This document shows, piece after piece, positions 24,240 through 37,300 of a stretch of DNA of 64,000 nucleotides (positions are counted from its first letter, which is position 1; every line of letters starts with the position of its first letter). The translations under genes were made by a program, and so were the position numbers. The stretch covers positions 33,668,563 to 33,732,562 of the forward strand of contig CM068586.1 in NCBI GenBank assembly GCA_035048485.1. The letters run 5' to 3'. The DNA is from Pteria penguin. Its lineage: Eukaryota > Mollusca > Bivalvia > Pterioida > Pteriidae. The notes under the pieces are model-generated. The model did not search any database. It had not been told where the DNA came from and saw only the letters and a program-made list of their open reading frames with translations.

Positions 24240-24784
24240 AATAATTATTATTATTATTATTACTATTATTATTATTATCAACATTCTACAAGGGAGGAAA
24301 ATGAATGAATTTATCCAGTTTATAAGAGAAACATCTTTAAATGTTTAACAAATTCGTGACTCAGTTAATTCAAAATATTTTCGAACTCGATGGACCTGCT
24401 ATCATGGTAAGAAATATAAATAAAAAGAATTCCACGAATGTCTTTAAAATGGGGCATTTAAATCGTTCCTCAAATTCAACGACCCGAAAATACCTTTGGG
24501 AAAAATACACAATAAAATACACGGAGGTTAATATATCTCGACAGTGAGCTTTTGACCATATCATAATTCTTTATTCAGGTTAATAAACTAGTGTACACAA
24601 CGGTATCAGGGACATATGATATCGAGAAGAAAATAAAAACATATATACATATATATTAACGAGACATATAGATAAATACAAATATATTAAAAAGCTGGAA
24701 AATCATCAACACCAAAAATGACTGAGAAGTTTGGCAAATACCCATTAGGATCCCCCTTTTCGGAATTCCTGGTCCACCACTGTT
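23542..24784. other. Intergenic with trinucleotide microsatellites
   Basis: Contains (ATC)n at about 24189-24239 running into (ATT)n to 24278, and a degenerate B-box-like GGTTCAAATCCCGCT near 23705. The sequence ending in GGGCCTCTTG (about 24080-24095) looks like a dispersed-repeat end. No gene was recognised. Confidence 0.5.
24189..24278. repeat. Compound (ATC)n(ATT)n microsatellite
   Basis: About 17 ATC units followed by about 13 ATT-type units. The poly-His/poly-Tyr open frame over it is an artefact. Confidence 0.95.
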
Positions 24785-24965
24785 GAGGGTAGATAAATTC
24801 CACAAATAAGATTAGTTCAATTCCAAAACACGGTATCGTTAATCAATACCAAAACGTGTACTATTTATTAATGTCGAGAATTCGAGTGGAAAATCAACTA
24901 CTCGGTCAAATACTTTTATTAAACTTCTGTCGTTGAAATCGGATATCTGTAGTATATACGATGCG
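24785..24965 (+). repeat. Parent of the duplicated 3' flank
   Basis: Matches 14105-14280 in the same orientation. It lies 170-350 bases downstream of the stop codon of the secreted gene (minus strand), so the duplication included that gene's 3' flank. Confidence 0.8.
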
Positions 24966-25131
24966 AGTTATGGAAAATTCAAAATTTAAACTTGAAGTAA
25001 TTCGGAAACAACTGGTATCTTTCCATTTGCCGCCATTTGTGTAATTGCTATCCATTTAATAATGCACTGAATTGGTGGCAAATGCGAGTTCAATAGCAAT
25101 ACTAGTGTACAACGTGTTTACGGTTCAATAA

Positions 25132-25301
25132 TCAGCATTTGACATAGACATTTTCCTCTGTACATAATGGACTATCACACAGATATTTGAAGTGGGATGA
25201 CTGGAGCACTTGGATAAAGTCCTTAGACAGAGTCTTCCTATCCCCATGGTCCATACAGTCCCTGTATGATAAGGTATTGTTAGCTGATGACTTAGGGCTC
25301 T
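25132..25301 (-). CDS. Exon 11: C-terminal Cys-containing tail
   Basis: The acceptor TTGCAG/AGAGCC in phase 1 gives [16 protein letters not shown], then [17 protein letters not shown] and [10 protein letters not shown] before a TGA at 25132-25134. A similar ending (helix, then CxxENVxVxC) is often found after sushi modules in molluscan secreted proteins, as I recall. A Met-started reading in another frame at 25125-25319 is a shadow. Confidence 0.78.
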
Positions 25302-28300
25302 CTGCAATTGTAAATACACTTCAATATGAATATATTTAAAATAAACTTGCCTGCTAAAATAATATGATATGAAAAGTTTCTAATAATGGAAGGAAATGTA
25401 TTTCGCATTTGTTTTCGTAAAATTAAGTAGGCTATAAAATATTTACGTCAATTCGAGTAAGAGTTATTTATGATAACGTAATTACTGACATAAAAGTAAA
25501 CGTTGTTGTTATATTCTTCTATTTAATGATAAGTCTTGATAAAAACTAAATTAAGAAACACTTTTCAAATAAAGATTTATTTCAATATTTATTACTATTA
25601 TTATTACTTCATTTATTTCTTTTTTCTATTTTATGCCTTGTTTCGAAATTATAAAATCTCGTCAGCAGCGCTGGCAAACAAATTTATAATAAAAGATGAA
25701 AATTAAATTTGCAAAATATTGTTAAATATGTACATGTACCTATATACATAGTCCATACAGATAATGTAAATTGTGTGCCATAATCGCTCGACCGACAAGA
25801 TAACTTAAAGAAGCATACATAATAGCATATATATTATGTATCCTTTCTTTTATATTTCAAAATTTGATTGCAATATGAGTTAAATATTTATCAAGAGCAA
25901 GTTTAAAATAATATCATAGGTATATGATACCTATACAGGTTGGTAGGTCTCTCGTTGGTAACCACTGTCCACTGCCACCACACACGTACACAGTATCCTC
26001 GTCATAACCAGTCAGTGGTTCATATCTTTCCTGACAGACTTGTATGCATACTGATAATGTGTGGACTTGCCAATCATTACAGAGCAGAACAGAGTTCTCG
26101 GACTTGTTTAATGCATCGCATGGGTTTGCTTAAACACAGATAATAAAAATAAAGAGACAATAAATTGTTAATTAACATGTCATATTGATAAGTAATTGTT
26201 TAATCTCTTGTCTCTTTTAACTACTTAAACATCTTAAATTGAAATTCATTATGAAAATCACACAAATAAATTTTGTCAATATATAATCATAAGATATTGC
26301 AGATCGTACTTTCATCATTAACTTATTACCTCGGACATCTATGGTAAAGGTACATTCGCTTCTCTGACCATTGTTGAGCTTCAAGGCTGTGTAAGATACC
26401 ACGTGACTTCCTAATGGGAAGAGAGCGGTGTTGTTTTTATAGTTATTGGTGATGGTCATATTAGACTGACTTAAGGAATCCTCAAATTCTGGCGAAGTCC
26501 ATGATACTTCTGTTGACATAGATTGTGTATAGACAGTCAAGGAGCTAGGACAATTCCTCACGGTAGGTGGCGCTGTATCTGATATAAACAAACACTATTT
26601 ACTAAACTATGTGATAATGAGACGATTCATAACAAAACCTCAGTTTTATTATGTATATATGTTCAGATACAAGTTGAACATCTTGTATGTTGACATAAAG
26701 GCCTTGTAAGTCAACTGAGAAATGTAGTTCTTACCCATTGTTTGAATTACATACATGTATTCCTGGATACCAGAAGGTCTCCACAAGAAGTGGAATGAAG
26801 ACAAACAGAAAAAAATATGCAACAAATTATATGCAACTATTAGAAATACATCTGGAGCACAGAATTCATATTGGTATATAATTTCTTATATTCTTAATTA
26901 TCACTGGACAAATACCGCTGCTGGTGGACTGATAGATCCCGAGGGTATCATCAACCCAATACTTCATAATTTATTTGTATCTGTATGAAATATGTTCTTC
27001 AAAATTAGTGTAATAAATAAAGATTTTCATGATGAGGATCTCGGTTATTTGTATATTCAATTAATATTTCTTTTCACCTTGGTCACAGTGTCTTCCTCTT
27101 TTGGTACTGGGACAAGAACATTGATAATCGAGTCCATTATTATTACAAGAAGCACCATTACTACAAGGCGAACTGTAACATGGATCTTCTGAAAAAAATG
27201 AAACCATCGTCTATTTCGTATAGGTAATATCATTGTTATTACATGGTAACGGAAACATATATTGATTACGAAAAGATTTGTGTATATGTTACTTTTACTG
27301 AGCAAATAAACTGACTGTTACTTACATCCTTTCATTCTCTGTGGGAATTTCTGACATTTACTTATATTCTGATTATTCAGTTTGCTGTACCTATATTCGT
27401 CGTGACAGGTCAATTACCTATTATCTCAACTAGCTTAGAACCATTATATAAAATAAATGATTACTGACTGTAACTGCACTATTTACTTTGACATGATGGG
27501 AACGTTCCTGACCATGTGCCGTTCTCAAGACATCTTCGAGTTACCGAACCGACTATTCTATAGCCATGGAAACACATATATGATACAGTATCGCCTAATG
27601 ATGTTCCCGTCATTGACAAGTTCCCGTTTTGCAAAGTGCCCGGATGACCACAATGGCTACCTTTATATGAATAGAATAAAATTTGACTCGGTTGTATGAG
27701 AAAAGTCGACATAGATATGCAGATAATGGAAGAATAAACACAAAGAAAGGCTTCACAAAAATATTCGATTGTTAATTACTTCAATGGCGGATCCAGGGTC
27801 CCCTTTGCCGAGGGGTCAAGGGGCGAATTTTGTCGATTTTGATAAAAAAAACCCCAAAATACAGGGTTTTTGGTAAAATTTTGGGTCACTACCGGGGGCG
27901 GGCGCTTTCTCCGCTTCCCCTAAATCTGCCACTTGGGACGGTCAATTGAAATGACAATTGTTACTCATTAGGTGTGGTTAAATAGTTAAAAACCTTCCCA
28001 GTCATTACAAAAGCAATACAATCAAAGAGCACATATTTAAATATTTATAGAGAACAAGAATCAACAGGTTACTCAAATATAAATATGTATATTATTATGG
28101 AATAAATATAGACACAAGAATACAGTGGCGGATTTAGAAGGGGGGGGGGCTTTTTGCCACATATTTACAAGTAAAAATCTAGATTTGGCACCAAAATGGC
28201 TGCAGTAGTTTGTCTAATTCATAAGTGCCCCCCCCCCCTCCTTTCCGGAAATCCTGGATTCGCCACTGGAATATGTAGAGAAATAGGGTATTTTGTGGAA

Positions 28301-31300
28301 AAGATGTTGACTGGCGGGATATAGGCAGTGAATATTATAAAATCTGTAATTGAGAAAATATCAAGATTTCATCCAATATTATCACGTGGTTAGTAAACTT
28401 GAATTTTTATGTATATTATACAAATATAAGTGAATCAATATTTTACAATTAATTTCTATGCCCAATACATTCTTAAACTGAAAGTCATTAAACCGAAGAA
28501 GACTTCTTTTTTACAATTTATAGTGTCACGTGAGCACAAAACAATAACAATGGGTAAGATGAATGAAACAGGAAGTGCTCTATATTTCTTTTGAGTATTC
28601 CCTTTATTTGTTTATTTCATATGGCCCAAAAGATAAAATTTGTTACGTTTTAATATTGTTAGTCAGATTGTAAAATGCATAAGTACTCTTAAAACACTAA
28701 ATACCAAATAACTGCTTTGCCATACTATGTCTAGAAACTCGAGGTTGGAGAAAAATGTCTTGCTCTCACTATATTGATTTTCTGTTTTTTAATGCGCAAG
28801 TGCAGATGGTTTCCGATATTTTAATGGTCTTTTTATTCCCCAATACTAATAACTTTGATTTTCAGTATCAAAATTATAAATAAACTGCAGGCCGTGTGCC
28901 TGTGCTCAGTACAGTGATGACCAAATTCACCACAGTGAATACATTTCCCGGTGTAAACCATTTAAGTGATTTATACAGTGTGAATATTCATTTCAAGTGT
29001 GTAATCATTTATAGGTGTTGCAGTGTGCAACAGTGAAAAATATGGAAGTATCAGTGTCTTGTAACTCTGACACACACTACACTGTACTCGATTATTATAT
29101 TTAATTATTAATGTTAAATCTACCAATTTGTAATAATACTAATATATATTCAAACGTCTGTGATATCAACATATCAACGGGGTTAGTGTGCAAATGGTGT
29201 CTACCTTAATGATTTGATCATATCAATATGATGATATAGTTGATGTATATCACTCACACTCACCCGAAGGATAATCCAAACCCCAATAACCGAAATAGAG
29301 ACATTTAATATAACGATGTCCTGCGATCTTATAACCTGACTGTGAGCAATTAAATATACAATCAGTGTCTAACTTAATGATCTGATCATACTAATATGAT
29401 ATGACAGCTGATGCATATAACTCACAATCACATGTAGGAAAATCCAAATCCCAATAACCGAAATATAGACATTCAACATAACGATGTCCTGCGATCTTAT
29501 AACCTGGCTGTGAGCAATTAAATATACACTGAGTTCCTAGTAAATTAGATCCGCCTCCCGTACACTGCACGCTTCCGGGGCTGGCTATCATTGGTGAGGG
29601 ACAGCGTATAGCTGCAAAGAAATAAGAAGACTATTATACACAGTTGTACAGGGAAGGAAACTTTCTTGTTGGTATTAATTTAGAAAATGAACCCGCGTTA
29701 AATTGATAAAATATACCTGTAAAAATGGGTGCAATCGGTGTGATACAATAATACAGAAGAAACAAATTAATATGATCATCAGTTCAGAATTATTTTAGAC
29801 GTTTAGACGGAGTGAGTAAAACTTGTAAGCGGATCATCGAATAAGGATGAAATAAGGTGCCAAAGAGCAGCAAGCATCTTCTGCAAGACGAAAAGTGCAG
29901 TTTTGTAAACAATAATGACAATTAGATTGTAGACGCTTACAAAGTGCAAGTATTTCCTACCTGCTAACAATGCCGCTCACGTGTTATTCCACTTTTACAA
30001 TCAGATTTTTTAAAACGACAAATGAAAACTTTATTCCTTAGATTTCTGAGGGTATTTAAAGTAAGAAAAGAAAGAAATATCAAGCAAACACGCAACGTTA
30101 CATACCAGAAACATGGATATCGAAGCTGCAACTATTTGTATTACCAGCACTGTCTACAGCAGAATATATAATAGTATTCTGTCCCTCTAAGAAGAAACTG
30201 CCGGAAGGTTGTCCTTGGATAAGTGTAGGCCTGCATTCAATCAACATAAAATATACAAGTACTTATATACATGTTATCATTTGCCTCAAGATAAATAGAA
30301 AGTAAACCATTTGTATCATGACAAAAGAAACAAAAAAAAAAAAAAAAAATAGGTTTGCATACATTTCTTATTTATTTTTCTCAAAACTGTTTTTAATCAA
30401 AAGGATATTAAAGTTCCGGTTAATATCTACACAGACTGAAATTGTATTGTAATGATAAAGAGACGAGCAAAGCCAAATGGCCTGTCAAAGAATGACATAT
30501 TTTACTGGATTTATGTTTTAAAGCTGACCTCTCAGAATAAAAGCTGGACAGTTTGCAAATAAATAGATAAGTGAATTGGAAGTCAACATGGAGGTAACGG
30601 CAACACATCTGTATTCGATACAGATAAAGATTACTGTTACATTTCTATTTTACATGTAGTCATTTTGAATCAATATATATAATAATCATAACAATGAAAC
30701 AATACCCAATCGCATACATACAGTAAATGAAAGAATAATACAGATGGATTATACTTTTCTGTGCCCTGTATGCAAACTTAGTATATTCATCAGAATTTAG
30801 TAATAAATTGGTATAAACCTGACATTCACCCACAGTAGCATGCATTTCATTTTATAATTACGTAATGTTAAGTACATTAACAATATATATAAATTACTAA
30901 ATTGAATTATACAAACAAGACACTCAATCATGTCTTTCCATTCACCACCAAATGCATGGCGACGCAAGAGATTAAAGGAAATGGCTAACGGCAGGAGGTG
31001 TAAAGTATTAAGCTATTAAAGCTATTATCAAATTTTATAGTCATTTATATCGGTATCTTTTTGTAGTGTCTTTTATATTAACAAATCGGGTCTGTTACTA
31101 GACGGAGATAAATCTTTAGTTCTGTTTGTCGTGTTTTCTACGAGATTCAGATCTATGTATCTTTTTTTCTTTATATCTGTAACTCTTATGAGCATGGTGA
31201 AATTTCAAACTTGCTGTCTAGAGTCTTTCAAAATAATGGAATAAAATTACTTCAATGGTGTTATCAGGTGACATAGAAGAGTATGCATCCGTTACACACC

Positions 31301-34300
31301 ATTCACACCTGTCGTGACAACAGAGGTTTATTATAGCAGGTATTACTCGCAGTAAGGTGAAGAGGTGATGGTATAACCGTAGTTACTATCGTCATGAATG
31401 CAATGGCGGGTCGGCCCCCTTTTTTCGCCAAAAGTTTGAGTAAAGCTTCAGATTTGGCAACCAAAATAGCCCATTATTTTGGTTAATACTTAAATTTCAC
31501 GTGAAACCAACCCCCCCCCCCCCTCTTTTTTCTGAAATACTGGATCCGTCACTGAATAGTAAGAATGTTTGATAATATAATCAATAAGGAAGTCACCATA
31601 TCAGACAACGATTTCTGCAAGAAAGGTTTTCATAGCGACTGCGAACTTCTGGAATGCTGACTTAAGATGCGGTTTTTATACCCCCGTCATAAGACGGGAC
31701 TTATTATGTTATGGCGTTGCCCGTCCGTTCCTCCGGGGTCATGTTTTCCGGACTTTTTTCTGCAGTCTTTCAAGACATTGGATTGAAACTTTGTATATAA
31801 CTTATATCAACGAGGGTCATTACCAGTTCGCATTTGGATATGATTGCTTTGGTTCTACCAGAGTTACGGCCCATTAAGGAGTTTACAGTTTTCCGAACTT
31901 TTTTTTGCAGTCTTTAAAGACATTGAATTAAAACGTAGTATATAACTTTATATTAACAAGGGTCAGTATCAGTTCACATTTGGGCATGATTGCTTTGTTT
32001 TTTCTAGAGTTATGGCCCTTGAACTTAGAAATTTTCAAGGATTTTACAGTTTCTGGACTTTTTTCTGCAGTCTTTGGAGGTATTGGATTAAAACTTGTTA
32101 TATTACTTTATTTCAATGAGGATCAGTACCAATTCGCATTGGGTATGATTGCTTTCGTTTCTCCAGAGTTATGGCCCTTTAACTTAGAAAATTGGCCCTT
32201 TAACTTAGAAATTTTCAAGGATTGTACAGTTTTTCGGATTTCTTTATGCAGTGTTTCAAGGTATTGGATTGTAACTTCGCCATTCATTCAAATTGATCCC
32301 CTTCAAGCTAAGCGACAGGCGTATTATGCCACGCTAGGCGTTGCTCTTGTTGTATGATTGTGATCAAAACATTTCACTCAGTACCTTGAGTTCATAATGT
32401 TCATAAACTTCTAAAACCTCTAATTGAATGCTATTGTCCTGATCATTTTCCATCTTGCAGTGCAAGTTACTTTTAAATGTGAGTAATTTAAAGACAACGA
32501 CGTATTTTGATTTGTGTCATAATTTGTGAAGATACACTGGGTAGAAATTCTTACTAAATTATTCCATTGAATGTAATATATTTTCCAAAATGTTGAAATA
32601 CAGAAAATAATCAGTTTCTTTACTTCAACTATCATTCCTTGTAAATACAAAGTTTGAACAAATTGCAGTATTTTCCTAATTCATGGGATTAACTATGTAA
32701 TAGACCTCAGCACAAATAAAGGTAAATGATTCGATGTCGTTGTGGAACTCACATAAACTTTCCACGCTTAGTTAATATACCCCTTAAGCTCAGGAATGAG
32801 ACGTGTACCCAGTATATTCACTCATCGTCTGTTTGAATCCCACATGTCATGTCCAAAACTTACAGATTAACCAAAACACTTGAATAAAAATTTAACAACC
32901 CTACATTTTACACAGCAACACGGAACCTTAACAAGAGTAGTTAAATTCAAATCCTCCCCTTGGAATTTTATGTGACAATGGACAATGTATGTGCATTGAT
33001 GTAAGATACAAAGACAAAATTAATTCGTTATAGCAATGATTCTAAATGAGCCTCTAAATTTAGAATTGACACGATGTTTTCGGGAAAAGAAATTATCATA
33101 GCACATTCATCACTATCCTTTGTATATATGCAAAAGGTAGATCTAAAATATAACATTTTAATAAGGAAAGTCTGGCTTCCCAAGTTACACAAAAATCCAT
33201 ATTAATCACGTTTTATATCAAAGTCTAGTCCTTGCTCTACAACTCTGCTGTCTAAATATATTACTTTCGCCCTTACTGCAGTTAAAAACCATGTTATCAA
33301 GTATTGTAATGCTGTTTTAGTAATAGTAACATCAATTACTTTTGATCTATCAAAAATTCTAACGAAGTCATTGAAAAACTTCGTTTGAGAAATGTTTAGG
33401 CAAATAACATTTCTACTTCTGATTTTTCGACACTATATACCTCTCTACCTCATGACTTAATCGAAACCAAGTTGTTTCTCATACACTGGTATTTCAACAG
33501 GGAGTCTAAATCATAATTTTGTACTTCAAAATTTATCAACAGATTATTGGGATTCCTATGAGCACCAACTACGCTCCCCTTATAGAAGATTTATTTTTAT
33601 ACTGTTATGAGAGAGACTTTATACATTCTATTCAAACTTTTCGACCCTATTGATAAGTTCAATGACACCTCTTGAAACCTTGATGATATTTTAGTTGTCG
33701 ATAACCCTGAGTTTGAAAACTTCATAACTAACATTTATCCACCTGAATGTCAGTTAAACAAAGCCAATACTCTCGATCAGGAAACACCTTTTTGGACTTA
33801 AATATTAAAATTATTAACAGCAATATTCATACAAACAAATATGATAAACGTGACGACTTTGGATTTCCTATTGTAAATTTCCCTTATCTAGATGATGCTG
33901 TCCAGATACCCCATATGCTATTTATATTAGTCACATAAGCCTGCACTAACGTCTTGGATTTTCACACCAAAAATTTACTGATTCTTTTAAACTATTTACT
34001 CAGGGTTATAGATATCATAAACTTCCAAAACTTTTGGTAAATTTTACAGATCATATTCAGACATTTATATCTAAACTCGGAAATGTGACTTTCAAACAAT
34101 ACGTATCCAGAGGAATTTCATACCCCAATTGATACGGTGATCTGGTGTACAAACAAAGGGTGGTCAAAGGTTCCGATAATTTCATATCAGCGGGTTCTAA
34201 AATTATTAAAAGCCTTCGACATCGACAGTATGACCTCAAGATCATCGCTAAAACCATAGGTCTTGTATTGGGTCCCTCTACAACCCAGTACAGTCATTTA

Positions 34301-37300
34301 CTTGAGCGTTGCACACTGACTAACAGGGTGATGGGGATTCTACGTCGGGCCTTGTCCAAACCTTTTAAGGGGAGACAAGGTCCTGATTCTCGTGCCTCTG
34401 ACTGTTAGTCGGGACTCCTACTGATCAAGGATTTGAGCTCGCTTACAGACTGGCAGAGCACGGCTTACTTTTGTTAATCTCGTCTTACATTTTTTTATAG
34501 CAAAATTTTATTCTATAAACGTATCGTTTATTAAAAAAACATTATTACCTCTCGTCTTGTGAAACATGTTGTTCCTTGTTTTCTATATGGAGGATTATTT
34601 ATAAATTTTTCAATGTATGTCCTCTGATTGTGTTGCTTTTGCGGTGAATGGGAAAGTGGGCGCCCGTCAACCTGTTAACCACACCAATTGAGTGACGTTT
34701 CTTACTTTAATTGTTCGTCCTAAGTCGGTATCGTAACCGCAACACAATATTTTTGTAATGTCGTTTTTCTGTGTATTTTTCACTAATATCACGTTTTGTG
34801 CGCATGTCCTTGGTGATTTGTGTCATACAGCTTTGTCAGATGTCTTCTGGTTTTCTCTTTATTAATTCATATTTTCATGGAAGTGGAAAAGAATGATATA
34901 ACAGCTGTAAAACGACTGTTGATTCAATTTACTTTTTTGTATATATGATGAATTATGGTTACTCAATTAACAGTCACCTGTATCCCATTGTAACATCCAG
35001 AAGGTGAGAGTTCTTATCAAAGGCAGATGAACCATCTTATTGGAGCTTTCTATATATAACCATGCATATACATTGTATACATAAGTTATTATTTGACGTA
35101 CACCACATTGCTGTCCACATTATCAGTGACTGTAGGTAGATTGTAGGTAACCTGTGCCGATGTCTGTCTTTCAGAAGCTGTGATATACATCGTTTGTGGA
35201 CATGTTATTACAGGTGGTGTGCTTTCTACAATACATAATAGATTTAACAATAGAAGGAATGAATGAATGAAGGGAGGATGGAACGATGGAAAAGCGATTA
35301 TAAAGTTATTTTTGTGATCATCTAATATATTTACCTTCACATGAAACATGGTAAAAACTGAGTCGACTACATCCATTTGGATTTTTAACGACACATTTTC
35401 TATCCCATGCACATCGTCTACATTTCCAATTTTTCATATATTCACACTAAAATGTAAATTTTAAGTTAAAACATTTCTTGATATTAAGAATTACATGTTA
35501 AGCATTTAAATTACTTGTATATATGATGATAACTGATATCGAACATAATATTTTAAATGCAAAGTGACACATCAAAATACACAAAAACATATTTAAAGAA
35601 AAAAGAGGAGTTACTGGCTCATTTATGAGGCAGAAGTTACCATGGAGCTATACAATACATGAATATCAATAATATACTAGCACATATAACACATTACAAA
35701 AATATTTGATTGTAGTGCAATTACGATACCGACTTAGGACGGTTATTTAAGTTGACAAAAGCCAAACAAATGGTGTGGTTTTACGGGCCCACTTTCCCAC
35801 TCCTCGTAACAGCAGAACAATCAAAGGACGTACATTTAAAAATTCATAAATAATCCATGTAAAGAACAAGGGTCAACAGGTATCGCATATTGAGAGGTCA
35901 TAAAAATATAAACACGTAAGGTATTGTAAAACACATAATGATATAAAAATATATGCGACATCAACATGATAAACCGTGCTCTGCCAGTCTGAAAGCGAGC
36001 TAAGACCCTAGATCTGTAGGAGTACCGACTAACAGTCAGAAGGGACGAGGTTCAGGACCATGTTTGGACAAGGCCTGTCATATAGTCCCCACCGCCCTGT
36101 CAGTCAGCGTGCAACGTTCAAGTAAAAGTCTGCATAAGGTTGTTGAGGGGCCAAATACGAGATCTATAGTCTTTTTGATGATCCCAAAGTCAAATCGTCT
36201 ATTTAGAAGACGTTTGACTATTTTATTACATGATAAAATAACGTTATCGGAGCCTTTTACTTTCCTTAGTTTATATACGAGATCACCGTAAAAATTAGGA
36301 TGGGAAATTCCATTGGATACATAGTGTTGAAAAGAAAAATTTCCAAATTTAGATAGAAGTTCTGATTAAGATCTAAAGAATTTGCCGAATGTTTTTCTAA
36401 GCTTGTGATATCTGTAACCCTGAGTTAAAAGTTTAGTAGTAATTTGTAAATTTCGTTTATGAAAGTCCAAAACATCGGTGTCGCCTGTGACAAATCGAAC
36501 TTATTGAGATATATAGATACCATATGATGGAAGTCGAGGAACATCGCCATCCAAGAAAGGAAAATTTACAATAGGAAATCCAAAATCCTCACGTTTATCA
36601 TAAATATTAGTATATATTAGAGGTTGATAATTTTGATGTTCAAATCCAAGAAAGATGTAGATTTATCTCAAGTATTCGCTTTATTCAATCTGAGCTCTGG
36701 TGGATATATTTCTGATATAAATTGTTCGAATTCAGGGTTGTCGATAACCAAAATGTCATCCAGATATCTGCAAGTATTATTAAATTTGTCAATGAGGTCG
36801 AAACGTTTTGATTTTTAATAGAAACCATAAAATCCCTCTCATAACAATAAAGAAATAAATCTGCTATTGGAGGCGCGCAGTTAGTACCCATAGGAATCCC
36901 AACTATTTGTTGATATATCTTGTCATCAAATTGCACAAAAATATTATTCATGACAAAATCTAGTGCTGTACATAATTCCTTGCAAGTCCAGTATTTATAT
37001 GAAGTATATTGTTTGTTGGAAAAGAATCCGGAGTTATTGAAAGTACATATAAGAGCACTCATTCGTAATCAGAGACATAGATACTTTCAGAGACTGGAAA
37101 CTAGCCACTACTTCCGGAAACATGCTGAACATCCTTTTGTTATGCAAATTAAGTTTCGCCGCACTTAGCGGTCATAATACTCTTCGAATTGACCACGCCG
37201 ATAGCCGAGTGAAGCCTGTATATCACGACAATTAACAAGGTCAAACCGCCCCCGTACTTAAGAAATTTTATCATTTTGTTTAAAAATTATTACTACTCTT

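Noticed and set aside
24084..24308. Poly-histidine/poly-tyrosine protein
   Set aside because: Translation of the (ATC)n(ATT)n microsatellite; the poly-His run has no gene context.
31980..32357. 125-codon plus-strand frame
   Set aside because: It follows the tandem repeat units (repeated peptide FxxELWPxNLE) and comes from the dispersed repeat.
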